A stretch of 64,000 nt of DNA. Source: UBA1765 sp045629945 (GTDB lineage: Bacteria; Fibrobacterota; Fibrobacteria; Fibrobacterales; Fibrobacteraceae). The stretch spans positions 1-64,000 of the forward strand of contig JAZQSE010000021.1 in the NCBI GenBank assembly GCA_045629945.1, given 5' to 3'. Positions 25,143 through 36,800 of the stretch are shown here, piece by piece. A program made the position numbers and the translations under genes. The notes below the pieces were generated by a model. The model worked only from the letters and a program-made list of their open reading frames with translations, was not told where the DNA came from and searched no databases. The stretch's first letter is position 1. Each line of letters starts with the position of its first letter.

Positions 25143-25239
25143 GTGTATACCAAGTGATTATTTGCATAGAAATAAAAAAGTCTTAGGAAAATACGTTTTT
25201 AGAATTTGTAAAAAAAACAAAATAATATAGATATAGCTT

Positions 25240-26631
25240 ATGGATATATTCGGAAATTTGTCTGAAAAAATAGAACGGCTTAAACAAGCTTATTTTTCTG
25301 CACCAGAAAAACGGATCTTTTTAAAAAAAGGCGAATGTTTATTGCGGGAAGGAGAATGCAATAATCGTTTGTTTTTGGTTGTTTCTGGAGCATTAAATGG
25401 GAAACAAATCGTCCATAATACAGCTTGGCAAGAAGAGCGTAGTATTAATGTTCTTTTTGCTCAAAGAGGCGATTTTATAGGAGTATATAGCTTCTTTTCT
25501 GGCTCAGTTAGTTTAATGACTGTAGAAGCAAGTGAAAATTCTGAAATTGCCTACATAGAAGCAGGAACTTTACCGATAGAACCAGAAAAATACGGAACTT
25601 TTGTAGAGCAGTTTATGCCTATTATGATTCATGAAATGGCTTTGCGTTACCAACGTTTGGTGGATCAAGGGCAAGAAAAAGAAACCGCTCTTTATCGATT
25701 AAATAAAATTGAAACGGCTGCAACACTTGGACAATTAGCTGCAGGCCTTTCTCATGAATTGAATAATGCAGTAGGGGTTCTAGCTCGGAAAACAGAGTAC
25801 ATTACCACATTTGTTGAACAAGCGATTCTCTCAATAAAACCGAAAGAACATAAATTGTTTAAGTTAGGACAAGAATGTGATAGAATTCTTTCTAGTGGAG
25901 AAATGCGTCAAAAAGCAAGAGATTATGAAGAACGTTTTAATTTGCCCGCTTCACAGGCGAAAACATTGGCTAAAATGGCACCAACAGAAGAATTACTTTC
26001 AGAATTAGGGAAAAATTTTTCAAAAGAAATAGATAAACGTTCGATGTATTGGGTTCTAGGGCATGATTTACGAGACATGAAAATGGCCGCAGAACATGCT
26101 TCTGGTATTGTTCGTTCTGTAAGAGTTTTAGGCGGTTCGCATTTTAAAAGAGAAGCTGGAATAAAAGTGTACCAATCTTTTGAAGGATCGATAGCTTTAT
26201 TAAAACAAAATTTAAAAGGCATTACGCTTTATACAGATTTTAAAGAAGAATTTAAAGATTTAGAGATGTTTGCCGATAGAACTGAATTAGCTCAGATTTG
26301 GGTGAACTTGATAAAAAATGCTACCGATGCTTTAAAAGAAGCTAAAACAGAAAATCCAGAAATTCGGGTTTCTTATTATTCTGACGGAACATTTTTATTT
26401 GCCGAAATACAAGATAACGGACCTGGAATACCACAAGAATTACAAGAAAAAATATTTCAACCAGATTTTACGACAAAAAAGAATGGTTTGTCGTTTGGGT
26501 TAGGCTTAGGCTTGACAATTGTGAAGCGTTTAGTAGATAGTTATGAAGGTGAAATAACTATTGACTCTGATAAGAAAAAAACTATTTTCAAAGTAAAACT
26601 TCTTCTAGGAGATGAATATGGAAAAAATTAA
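25240..26631 (+). CDS. Soluble histidine kinase with cyclic-nucleotide-type sensor domain
   Basis: A 463-residue kinase without membrane spans. Residues about 20-130 form a CRP/FNR-type cyclic-nucleotide-binding fold (LKKGECLLREGECNNRLF, then VVSGALNG). The cassette that normally binds the cyclic phosphate reads FIGVYSFFSGSVSL and lacks the usual Glu and Arg. The kinase core has the phospho-acceptor His172 in SHELNNAVG, the N-box LIKNATDAL, DNGPGIP, and GLGLTIVKRLVDSYEGE. The following receiver gene overlaps its end and takes its ribosome-binding site from the last codons. The ligand is unknown. Confidence 0.88.
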   Translation: MDIFGNLSEKIERLKQAYFSAPEKRIFLKKGECLLREGECNNRLFLVVSGALNGKQIVHNTAWQEERSINVLFAQRGDFIGVYSFFSGSVSLMTVEASENSEIAYIEAGTLPIEPEKYGTFVEQFMPIMIHEMALRYQRLVDQGQEKETALYRLNKIETAATLGQLAAGLSHELNNAVGVLARKTEYITTFVEQAILSIKPKEHKLFKLGQECDRILSSGEMRQKARDYEERFNLPASQAKTLAKMAPTEELLSELGKNFSKEIDKRSMYWVLGHDLRDMKMAAEHASGIVRSVRVLGGSHFKREAGIKVYQSFEGSIALLKQNLKGITLYTDFKEEFKDLEMFADRTELAQIWVNLIKNATDALKEAKTENPEIRVSYYSDGTFLFAEIQDNGPGIPQELQEKIFQPDFTTKKNGLSFGLGLGLTIVKRLVDSYEGEITIDSDKKKTIFKVKLLLGDEYGKN

Positions 26632-27100
26632 CATTCTTTGTGTCGATGACCAACCTGAAGTTTTAGAAACTATTACTCGGGATCTCCAACCACTTGAAAA
26701 ATTTTTCCGAATAGAAACAGCTGATTCTGTTCAAGATGCAAAAGCATTGCTTTTGGAATTAGACGGAAAAAGTGAAAAAGTTGGGCTTGTCATTTCTGAT
26801 CATGTTATGCCAGGTGATGAAGTCGGAGTCGATTTATTGCGCTATGTAGATACTGATGTGCGTTTTTCAAAAACACGAAAGATTCTTTTGACAGGGCAAG
26901 CTGGGCATGCAGATACAATTCGTGCGATTAATGAAGCTCATATAGACAATTATTTTGACAAACCTTGGAAAGCTGATGAACTACTCCTAGCGGCCAAAAA
27001 ATTGTTGACTCAATTCATTTTGGATTGTGGCTTAGAATATGAAGATTATATGCCAGTTTTAGATCAAGAAGTCCTTTTAAAGCATTTAAAGCGTGGTTAA
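26618..27100 (+). CDS. Single-domain response regulator
   Basis: A 160-residue receiver-domain protein (REC). It has the acidic pair of CVDDQP, the phospho-acceptor Asp in LVISDHVMPG, the Thr of LLTGQAG and the Lys of YFDKPW. No output domain follows, only a helical extension of about 30 residues. I chose ATG 26618 because AGGAG (26607-26611) is then 6 bases away; ATG 26612 touches the site. It overlaps the kinase gene by 14 bases, so the two are a cognate pair. Confidence 0.9.
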   Translation: MEKINILCVDDQPEVLETITRDLQPLEKFFRIETADSVQDAKALLLELDGKSEKVGLVISDHVMPGDEVGVDLLRYVDTDVRFSKTRKILLTGQAGHADTIRAINEAHIDNYFDKPWKADELLLAAKKLLTQFILDCGLEYEDYMPVLDQEVLLKHLKRG

Positions 27101-27111
27101 AAAGCAGATTC

Positions 27112-27170
27112 TTACAAAAAAGAGATTACATGTTAGGCATTTAATCTCTTTTTTGTAATTGTATTTTTTT
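27112..27170 (+). terminator. Terminator after the kinase-receiver pair
   Basis: A perfect 17-bp A/T-rich stem: left arm 27112-27128 (ending AGAGATTA), right arm 27142-27158 (starting TAATCTCT), then a T-rich run to 27170. Confidence 0.85.
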
Positions 27171-27224
27171 ATAAGCAATAAAATAGCAGATTATTTTAAA
27201 TAAAAATCATATATTTAAGGTACT

Positions 27225-27671
27225 ATGATTTGCCCTTATTGTAAAAATGATGAAGATAAAGTAGTTGATAGTCGCATGAGCGGAATGTCGATTAGGCGGC
27301 GTAGAGAATGTCTTGCTTGCTCTCGTCGTTTTACGACCTATGAATATGTTGAAACAGTAGCGTTAACGGTTATAAAAAGAGATAATCGTCGTGAACCATT
27401 TCAACGGGATAAATTATTAAATGGCATATTGACTTCTTGTAAAAAACGTCCTGTCAGTATGGATACAATTAATGAAATTGTAGATAGCGTTGAAAATGAA
27501 CTTTTTGCATTAGAGTCTCAAGAAGTTTCTTATGATCAGATTGGAAATTTAGTAATGCGTAAGATTCAAAAAGTAGACCCTGTGGCTTACGTTCGTTTTG
27601 CTTCTGTTTATCGTAAATTTGAAGAAGTAGGTGAATTTGTAGAACAAGTTTTACAAATGAAAAAGCCTTAA
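27225..27671 (+). CDS. nrdR: Transcriptional repressor NrdR
   Basis: A 148-residue NrdR, the ATP/dATP-sensing repressor of ribonucleotide reductase genes. The N-terminal zinc ribbon has CPYC (residues 3-6) and CLACSRRFTTYE, with RRRREC before it. The ATP-cone domain spans about residues 49-139. A TATATT box and AGG lie before the ATG. No NrdR box or nrd gene is in the window. It converges on the sigma factor gene, their stops sharing TTAA at 27668-27671. Confidence 0.95.
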   Translation: MICPYCKNDEDKVVDSRMSGMSIRRRRECLACSRRFTTYEYVETVALTVIKRDNRREPFQRDKLLNGILTSCKKRPVSMDTINEIVDSVENELFALESQEVSYDQIGNLVMRKIQKVDPVAYVRFASVYRKFEEVGEFVEQVLQMKKP

Positions 27672-28507
27672 ACTTTTTCAGGTTTATCTGCCAGAGCATA
27701 AAAAGCATAAATTTCTGTATTGTAATGCCCGTCATCATTTAATTGTGTTATTCTTTTAATCCCTTGGTCACGTAATTGACGGATACGTTCTCTTGAAAGT
27801 CCCATAGTTTCACTGATTTCTCGGATGTTTTGAGAAACATCTTTTGATTGAGATGAACCATAGAGGCGTCTTAATACATCGTTTTCTCTGGGAGGGAGTT
27901 TTCGGAAAAGCTTATTTAAGAATAAGTGAAGATTCTCTTTTTCGTGCATGGCTTGAGGAGTTTCTTCTGTTGGGTCGGAAAGAATTTCATTGAGTTGTAC
28001 AGAATCTTCGTTAAGCAAATTTTTATCCAGTGATATATTTCCATCAGCAATTTGCTGTAACATTCTGATTTCTTCAGTTAAAGTTTCACCTGATTTGTTT
28101 TTTCGTAAACTTTGTCTGAGTTTTAGTTGTTGGTTTGCAGGAAGTCGGACAAGAGAACCTTGTTCGTTTACTGCTCGTGTGATAAAAGCCCTTATCCACC
28201 AAACGGCATAGGTTATAAATTTTAATCCTCGTGTGTAATCAAAACTTTGAATGGCTCGTATAAGCCCGATTGTACCTTCTGCAACAAGGTCTGAAGTAGA
28301 TAGATTAGCATAGCTATATTCTTTAGCAACGCTAATAACAAACTTCATGTTGGCTTCAACGAGTTTATCCCGCGCTTTTTTATTTCCTTGAGAAATTAAA
28401 TGAAATAATTCTTTCTCCTCGTTGATGGAGAGCGGCTCAATGTGCTGTACTTTGTTCTTGAGCCAAGAAATATCTTCGTTAGGTATTTGATGCATAAGCA
28501 TACCCAT
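27668..28507 (-). CDS. Sigma-70 family RNA polymerase sigma factor (short RpoD-like)
   Basis: A 279-residue sigma factor with regions 1.2, 2, 3 and 4 but no region 1.1. Region 2 holds NMKFVISVAKEY, DLVAEGTIGLIRAI and KFITYAVWWIRAFITRAV; region 4.2 holds GLSRERIRQLRDQGIKRI. The residue equal to E. coli Gln437, which reads the -10 box, is Ala here. I chose ATG 28507; the frame is open upstream to a TTG at 28552, which is less likely. TAATAG lies 7 bases before this ATG. It could be the primary sigma factor, short as in Bacteroidetes, or a group 2 factor; the sequence alone does not decide. Confidence 0.88.
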   Translation of the reverse strand: MGMLMHQIPNEDISWLKNKVQHIEPLSINEEKELFHLISQGNKKARDKLVEANMKFVISVAKEYSYANLSTSDLVAEGTIGLIRAIQSFDYTRGLKFITYAVWWIRAFITRAVNEQGSLVRLPANQQLKLRQSLRKNKSGETLTEEIRMLQQIADGNISLDKNLLNEDSVQLNEILSDPTEETPQAMHEKENLHLFLNKLFRKLPPRENDVLRRLYGSSQSKDVSQNIREISETMGLSRERIRQLRDQGIKRITQLNDDGHYNTEIYAFYALADKPEKV

Positions 28508-28614
28508 TTTTTTTCTATTATTCTTTGCGTTAGTAGTGATATAGCAAACCAAAAAACCATCAACAATAGTGAAAACAATAAAAAAATAAAAGATTTTTAG
28601 AGGCTTGGAACAAA

Positions 28615-29565
28615 ATGACCGAAATTTTGTCTCTATTGAGAAAAAGTATTGCCAAACGAGCTGTTTTTTCTGCTAAAACAGAGGCCATTCGCTTAGTAAA
28701 TGGTGCTTCTGATGGCTTTCCAGGGTTTACTTTAGATAGGTTTGGAAAGCATTATCAAGCCCAATTTTTCTCTACGGATTTACTTTCAAAAGAATCTTTA
28801 ATTTCTCAAGCTGTTTTAGAGCTATTGCAACCAGAATATTTTGTTGTAAAATATCGTTTATCGCCTTCAGGAAAAGCTCTGGAAAATCCAGAAATGCATG
28901 TTGTGTGGGGAAATAATCCTATTACCATAGTTCGGGAAGGAAATTGTTTTTTTCAAGTGAATCTTGAAGATACGGTGAATCCAGGGCTTTTTTTAGACAT
29001 GCGTGAAATTCGGGAAGATATAGAACAAAGAGCTTTAAATAAGAATATTTTGAATCTCTTTAGCTATACATGTAGCTTTGGCGTCCATGCAAGGGTAGGG
29101 GGTGCAAAAATGGCTGTGAATGTTGATATCAGTGGGAAAATTCTTGAAAAGGGGCGTTTCAATTACGCGTTAAATGCTTTAGAATGTCTGCCGGGAGAAT
29201 TTTTTAAAGGAAATGCTTTTGAATATTTAGCCTGGGCAAAAAAAAGAGAAAAATTGTTTGATATAATAGTTCTGGATCCGCCTAGTTTTGCTCGGTTTAA
29301 GGGGTTTTCATTTAATGTGCAGCGAGACTTGGATTCTTTGGTTGAGGCTTCTGCAGCTGTTCTTGCTCCTGCTGGATTTTTAATGGTAAGTTCTAATTAC
29401 AGTGCTTTTCGGTTAGAAAATTTTGCACAAAAAGCTTTGAATAATGTCAAAAAAATATGTGGGAACGCCCAAATAATCTGGAAACGTTCCCAAAGCGCAG
29501 ATTTCACAGGAACAGGCTTGACTAAAGATTCTAGTCTTTGTGCCGTGTTAATACAAAATCTTTAA
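28615..29565 (+). CDS. RlmI/RlmK-like rRNA methyltransferase
   Basis: A 316-residue class I SAM-dependent methyltransferase of the RlmI/RlmK type (23S rRNA cytosine-5). The SAM motif I reads NLFSYTCSFGVHA and motif IV reads VLDPPSFARFKG. The N-terminal part (residues about 1-110) has the small beta-domain with NGASDGFPGFTLDRFG, typical of the group, but lacks a full PUA domain. The specific rRNA target cannot be read from sequence. The start ATG follows AGAGG at some distance. It converges on the Ser-rich lipoprotein gene. Confidence 0.85.
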   Translation: MTEILSLLRKSIAKRAVFSAKTEAIRLVNGASDGFPGFTLDRFGKHYQAQFFSTDLLSKESLISQAVLELLQPEYFVVKYRLSPSGKALENPEMHVVWGNNPITIVREGNCFFQVNLEDTVNPGLFLDMREIREDIEQRALNKNILNLFSYTCSFGVHARVGGAKMAVNVDISGKILEKGRFNYALNALECLPGEFFKGNAFEYLAWAKKREKLFDIIVLDPPSFARFKGFSFNVQRDLDSLVEASAAVLAPAGFLMVSSNYSAFRLENFAQKALNNVKKICGNAQIIWKRSQSADFTGTGLTKDSSLCAVLIQNL

Positions 29566-29576
29566 AACCAACATAG

Positions 29577-30686
29577 TTAATACGTAACGTAACAATAAAC
29601 ATTCATTGATGCTGTTACCGTTATTTTAGACCCAGCAGCAGCCCCATCTTTACAAGATTCAGGCGTGATGTTTAATGAATAATCAATGGTATGTGCAACG
29701 CCATCAACTTCAAGTATGACACCATTTCCTTGGGCTCCGCACACCATTTGACAATTTACGGCATTAGAAGGGTATTGCGCTACAATGGTTTGACCACCTG
29801 GGAATACTTGCTTTGTAGAATCAGAAATGCCAGAATGAGCGATAGTTACATCTACCATATTAGGGTCAATAACTGTGACTGGTTTGCAAGCATAGGATTC
29901 TGTGGTTTTGTCTTCGTTTGTTACATTGACAGTTACAAAAACATTCTTTTTATGCATAGAACTTTCAGTAGTTAAAGAGGCTTCGGCACCATTGGCATTA
30001 ACTGTTCCAAAGTCAGAGGACCATGAATAGCTTTTAATAGGTGAATCAGATTTTGAAACTACTTTCCAAGAAATAATATCGCCGGCGATAGCACTAGCAG
30101 GAGTTGGTTCACAAGATTCTATTACAATAGGAACTCCTTGTACTTGCAGAGTATCACATAAAACGGAATTACCATCCACTAAAAGTGATGCCGTGTAAGT
30201 CCCGGAATTGTCATAGCGGATGTTGACTTGGTTTAAACCATTTCCTTGAATTGATTTAGATGCAGTTCCTTCAAAAGTCCAGACAAACGGAGCTAAAATC
30301 TGATCCCAGACTTCGCCTTCATCCCGGAAAAATTGCCAAGTAGCTATATCTCCTTTATTTATTTTGTTTGAAGATGGGCCACAAGAACCATTGATCTTAT
30401 TTTGAGGTTCATTAAGAGCTTCTTGCCCACTAACAGTTTCTTGCATTACAGAAGAACTACTTTTTTCAGAAACAGCAGGTTCATCTTTAGCAGTAGAGCT
30501 AGAACTTTTTTCATTAGAATCTTTATCGGATTCACTAGAAGAAGATTCGCCTTTAGTTGAGGAATATTCTGTTTCAGGAGAATCTTCAGAACTCGATGAC
30601 GAAGATTCAGAAGAACAAGCGAAAAAAACAAAAGATAGCCCCAAAAGAGCCATCGGAATAGCTTTTAAATGACCAAACATTCTCAT
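29577..30686 (-). CDS. Ser-rich lipoprotein with Ig/PKD-like repeats
   Basis: A 369-residue exported lipoprotein. The signal peptide ends at a lipobox with Cys24 (VFFACSSE). A Ser/Glu-rich linker follows (about residues 25-95). Two Ig/PKD-like repeats (about 110-190 and 195-275) have the pattern GDIATWQF or GDIISWKV, a central W and a closing VTV strand. A third beta-rich segment ends the protein. I chose ATG 30686; ATG 30680 is equally possible and the frame is open to 30749. No enzyme motif is seen. It lies divergent from the GH9 cellulase gene and may share its regulation. Confidence 0.78.
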   Translation of the reverse strand: MRMFGHLKAIPMALLGLSFVFFACSSESSSSSSEDSPETEYSSTKGESSSSESDKDSNEKSSSSTAKDEPAVSEKSSSSVMQETVSGQEALNEPQNKINGSCGPSSNKINKGDIATWQFFRDEGEVWDQILAPFVWTFEGTASKSIQGNGLNQVNIRYDNSGTYTASLLVDGNSVLCDTLQVQGVPIVIESCEPTPASAIAGDIISWKVVSKSDSPIKSYSWSSDFGTVNANGAEASLTTESSMHKKNVFVTVNVTNEDKTTESYACKPVTVIDPNMVDVTIAHSGISDSTKQVFPGGQTIVAQYPSNAVNCQMVCGAQGNGVILEVDGVAHTIDYSLNITPESCKDGAAAGSKITVTASMNVYCYVTY

Positions 30687-30826
30687 GGGCGAAAATATAA
30701 ACAAAAATATAGGGCTAATGATTGTAATATTTTGTTTAACATTCTCCAAGATAGCAGAAAAAGTTTTAACTTTCCTATCGTCAATGGGTGTTTGAAATTG
30801 GGTTTTTTGAAAAAAGGAGACACATA

Positions 30827-33800
30827 GTGCCGTTTCTTTGTTATGTTGCTTTTTTGTTTTTATTCGTAGCGAATACTTTTGCTGTTGAACAAGAACAACC
30901 CACCCCTTATGACTTGATTAGACCTATTTGGCCTATGGTTTGGGATACTGCTTCTGTCGAAGAAGGCGGAACAGTTGAAAGTTTCAGTAAATTTGTCCCA
31001 AGCCCTTATAAGAGAAATCCAGTTCCTAAAGTAGGTGCTATTCCTCAGGATTTTAAACCTAATGCTCTGGTTCCTGATACACTAAACCAAGCATTTCTTG
31101 ATGCAAGAAACTTGCGGATAGGTAGAATTCGTATAAATCAAGCTGGATATTTACCAGATGACCCTGAAAAGCAATTCTATTATGTTTCTGCTGGAGATTG
31201 TTCTGAAAAATTTTCTGTTGTTGATTTGGAAGGAAATGAAATCGCAACAGGAGGTGAATTTATTTCCACAGGTTTACCAACACAGTCTTCTTGGAAAATT
31301 GTTGCAGGTACAAATGCTGCGACAAACAAGAAAGAACGTTATTCTGCTGAAACTGTAGGCCCAGAAGGCACAGTCTGCGTTGCTAATTTGGCTTCTTTTT
31401 CCTTGCCTGAAAATGAACGCATGCGCATAAAAGTTGGGAAAGAATATTCTGCCTCTTTTATCGTGAGTGATAGAGTTTATTCTATGGTTCGAGATGCGAC
31501 GATTAAATTTTATGGGATTAATCGTAGCGGTAATTCAGAATCTTGGTTCCATGAGCCTTCTCATACAAAAGATGGAGCTGGTTCTTTTGTTCAAGGAATT
31601 GGTGGTGTTGCTGGTTTTACAAGTAAGGAAGGTGCACTTGCCGGTGGCTGGTATGATTGTGGCGACCATTTAAAAGAATCACAAACACAAGCGTATGCTT
31701 TTATGGTCCTTTCTGTTATGGCTGCAGCAAATCCTGATAGAGATGAAGACAATTATGCATATAATCATGGGGAAACGGTCAATACAGATGGTATTCCGGA
31801 TATTCTTCGTGAAGCAAAACATGGTGCTGACTTTTTCCTGAATTCCTATCGTTTTGCTGAAGGCGTTGTTGATAATATGGTCGTTTCTGTCGGCAATTTT
31901 GGTGCAGACCATGGTTGGTGGGGGCGCCCTGAAAATCAAGATGCTTTACCTTTGACTTTAACTGGTCGTGGCGGCCCTCATGAAAGAGATTTGCGTCTCG
32001 GTGAATTAGGTTCAAATATTTCTGGACAGATAGCTGCAGGCCTTGCTTTGCTTTCAAAAGAATATGCAATGTATGATAAAGATTTTGCGGATTCTTGTTT
32101 AATGGTGGCAAAAGATTTGTATGATTTTGCTAAAAATTTAAAATTAGGTAACTCAACTTATGGGAATGGGCGCCCATTTGTTTATAATACCATTCCAGAT
32201 GGTTGGTCAAGTCCTGCTTATAACGGAAACAATGAATCCCATGATGATTTGGGATTAGCTGCCATTGCCCTCCATTATGCGGCTTATGACCCTGCAAATC
32301 CTGACATGAGTTATTTGAATGATGCTGTAGAAGAACAGTCTTATGCAAGTCCTCAGGAACCAGGTCCTGGATTTTTCCGCGGAGGTTGGTTTGCTTTAAC
32401 ACGTGATGGTATGCGCAAAAGTATGAAAAATACGAGTTGGGCAAATGCTTATACTTACACTCTTTATGCTTTCTATAAACTTTTATTAAAAGACGATGAG
32501 ACTTCTGTAAAATATGGGATTAGTCCTTCCGATCGTTTGTGGTATGCAGAAAATGTTATTTACATCCTTGCAGAAAACTTGAGTAACGTTGCTTCTACTG
32601 GTGGGTCTTCTATTTCAATTCCTGGACGTAACAATCCTTTTAATATTTCTTTTGGTACGCTTTGGTATAATATGCAAACTGACCAAACATGGATTTACAA
32701 CCGCTATCAAGCAGGAAATATTTTCGAAGTTTTTGCGTATGCTGATGTAGCTAAAGATTTAGAAGGCGTTCGTTTGCCACAAAAGGGGCAACAAAACTGG
32801 AAATCGGCTGAAATGCGCCAATTGGGTATCAATCAGATGAACTATATGCTTGGTGTGAACCCATGGGATGTTTCTTTTATGCTTGGTGTCGGAGACAAAA
32901 ATGATGCTCACCCTCACCATCGTGCTTCAAACCCAGAAGGAAAAAATATGCCAGGGGCTGCTTATGTATATAATCCGCCGGTTGGCGCTCTTTTTGGTGG
33001 TGTAACTCCAGGGGATATAAATGCTTGGGCACCATCAACGATGAGTTGGGAAGATTATCATCTTTCTGAAACTTGTATTGACGGCACTGCTATGTTCCTT
33101 GCTGCTGGCGCGATGGCTACACGGGCAGAAGATTTGGGACGAGCTCCGAAAGATGTTAATGTTGAAATCCGTTATGTAGGTTATGACTCTGCGATTGTCA
33201 ATATAATTCAAGATGTTCGTGGTCAGTCTATGATCCTTTATAGTGAAAGTGAAACGGGACCTTTTAATCAAATGGCTTTGGATTCTGTTCCTGGAGTCAA
33301 GCATACTATTCATTTGAAAGGTTTAAAGAACGGAACTACTTATTATTTTAAGGTGGTGGCTATTAATTCAAGAAGCGAAAAATACGCCACAAAGTGGTTG
33401 GTGGATAGCACAAGTACACCTTTCTATTTTACAACACTTGCAAGCGAACCTCCGTCAGCAGATATTCAGAATGTTAAAGTTTGTAACTTGTCGGCAGATA
33501 GTGCTGAAATAATGTGGTTTACGCCGAATGGTCAGTACGAGTCTAAAATTTATTGGGATACCGTTTTAACGACTTATGATAAAATGGCTTGGAATACAGG
33601 AGATGCGAACGCTGATGTTTCTGGTATTCCGACTAATTTCCATTATGTAAAAATTGGCGGTTTAAAAGAAAAGACAACTTACTACTATGTTGTAGAAAGT
33701 AATGGCGTTCGCCGTAGTGTTGACGAAAAAGGGAATCCATTAAAATTCACCACTCCTGTGATGCAATACGATTTTGAAGTTCGTACCTATCAATATGAAT

Positions 33801-36800
33801 TTACTGGTCTTGATTTTATTAACATGAACATTTATAACAATGAAGACAGAGCTTTTGATAGTTTGACTTTGCGTCTTTATTTAACGGCTCGAGAAGATCA
33901 AGTGGCAGAATGTGCTTTAATGATAGATTTAGATATTTGTCAAGCTTACGATGAAGCTGGTTTCAATAAACCATGTGAAACAGATAGTGAAATCCGGGGG
34001 CTTTTGCGTGGAGCTATGCCTGTTAAATTAGAAGATACTTATGATGCGGCTACAGGGATGTATTCTTGGTATTATCCAATTCCTTTAGGTTCTACAACTA
34101 TCAAATCATCGTCTCGTATGCGTATGGATTTAGGTTTTTCAGTAGGGCTTTATCAAAATGGAAAATGTGATCCTTTGAGATCTACGCCACAAAAACGGAT
34201 GTCTGCAACAACAGGTGATTGGAGTTGGGCTCCACATACTCGTGAAGAAGATGGTGCTGATTATGAAGGGATGCTAGATGCAGACAAAGATTTTGGAGAT
34301 AGCGATTTAGCTCCTGTTAACCCCTATATCGTTGTCTATCGTAAAGATGAATTTGTTTCTGGTTTTAGCCCATCTTATCAAGAAATGACTACGAAACGAG
34401 CTAATTACGAAATGACTGTTTCATTGGACGCTCCGTTTAATGTTTCAAATGGTTCTTATATACAAATTGATTCTACAACAAGTACAATGCGTATTAAAGG
34501 AAATGCTTTTATTACTGAAAGTGGTTTTGTGACTTCTATTTGGGTTAATGGCGTTGCTTTAAGTAAAGAACAATTGAAAACAGCTGCTATTTATAACAAG
34601 GCAACAGGCAAATTTGATTTAGATATTCCTGTTAAATTATCTATCGGAACAAATAAAGTAGATGTGACTATTTTTGCTGGTCCTGATCTGGAATGTGAAG
34701 CTTGTATTGAAAATGGCGGCTGCGCATTTGTCAACCGCAGTTATTACATCCAATATAGCAAGGGCGATAGAACAGCTGGTATTTTGACGCTTTTGCAAGA
34801 AAATGGCTCTTCGGTTTCAAGTCCTGCTTTGACAGATGGCTCTGCTAAATTCTTTATTGTTGTAAAGGATAAAGACAATAAACAAAATGAATCAATTGAA
34901 GCTAAAGTTGTAAATTCAAGAACTGGTGATACGATTAGTGTATCTTTAAAACGTACAAATGAAACAACCGGAGAATTTAAAAGTGATTTGTTGACACCTG
35001 TTGATTCTAAAGATGCAAAATACCCGGAATTTTCGTTCTTTGGTGGCGATACTTTGACTGTTATCTATATGGATGCAGAAGACCCAGAAGATATTGTAAC
35101 ACAATCTTTCTTTGCAAATCCAACGCACCCTGTTCCGCAAATTGCAGCAATTTATGACGAAAATTGTAATGCTCTTGGAGATGTTGTTATGGCAACATTT
35201 GGCGGAAGTACTTTTGGTGATGGAATTTCTTTAGACAGTGCAGAATTTGCTTTTGATTCTACTGCAACATCTTCTGCAATTACATTTATGACAAAACCAA
35301 GTTCTATAGATGGAATGACCGCAACCTTTGCTTTGAATGAAGATATGGTTCCTCAAACAGGTTCACCATCTGGAACGGTTGTTTTCTATATGACAGAAAA
35401 GGGAACAGCCACAACAGAAAAAATAGTCTTAACGGATAAAATTTCTCCACAACTTTTAAGTATTACAATGCTTGAAAATGAAGAACCCCGTAGCATTCAG
35501 GATACATTGAAAGTGGCATTTACAGAACCAGTTGTTTTACCATCAAAAACGGCATGGCCATTACGCGTAACAGATGGAACTTCTGAAATTGACCAAATGG
35601 GAATATCGGTCAAAAATGTATCCACGACTGATAACGGAAAAAGTTGGTTGTATGTAATTGAAGGTAATACTAATGGTACTGTTGTTAAAAAAGGATTCTT
35701 GGCAGAAGTCGCAGAAACATTTGTTATTTCTGATATTGCCATGAATACTTTGACAAATTGTGCCGGGCCAAGAACAATTGCTGAATCTGTACGTCCGGTT
35801 CCAGTGACATTTGCTCAGATAAGTGATGAAACAGGAGATGGTAAGCCTGATGAAATTTATCTGGAATTTGAAAAGGTTTTACGCGATAAGGATATGCTTG
35901 ATAGTTTTGATGTTTATTGGGGAAATCCTGCTGTATATGTAGCATTTAAACAACCTTCTGGTGGTTGGAATGTGGATACAGTATATGGCGAAAAGTACGC
36001 AAAACCTATTACGGCAGTAGTTGATTCTTCAATGGAAGAAAAGAAAACCATTTATAAAGAAGTGGTTGGACAAAAGACGATTTGGTGCGATCAGTTTGAA
36101 GTTGTTTTTGATTCTGCATTAAATGTTTGGGATTCTGTAAAAGTCCAGGATTCTCTAGGCAATACTCTTCAGTATGCTTGCGGGCTTCAAGATTCTACAA
36201 TAAATGTTACGAAAATAGATACGATTTGGAGTTATGTGGTGGATACTACAGGATTTGATACGATTCAAAATGTTGCGTCTGCAATTCGTATTGATGTCCC
36301 AAGGGGTGTTTATGAAAAGATGACTTATGGAGCAAAAGATGGTAAAGGTTCTGTTATGCCTCGTAAAGGAGAAGAAGGTGGTTTCTTTGATAAAACATAT
36401 TCATTGAATGATAATTGTCCTCCAATTATCTTGTCTGCTTCGTGGAGTGCTCGGGAAACCAATAGCGGACAAATGGATTTGTTAGAAGTAAACATGTCAG
36501 AACCATTGGATTCTGTTTCAGGTAATAGTTATTACATAGAACGTCGTCGCGCAGGTGTTGGTGGAGTGTTCTTGCAACCATATTCTATTATGAATGGTGA
36601 TGGTTTGAAAAAGGTTACATTCCTTTATAAAGATGATGCCGAAGATGCGGTTTGGTTTGGTGACTCTATTCGTTTAATTTCAGACGCTAATAAGAGTTTC
36701 TATAAAGATAAAACAGGACTTTTCCCTGGAGAAGAAAATCCGTGGACTCCTGTAAGTGGTGCTATTGATAAAGTGAAATTCAAAGTAAAAATGGAATCTT

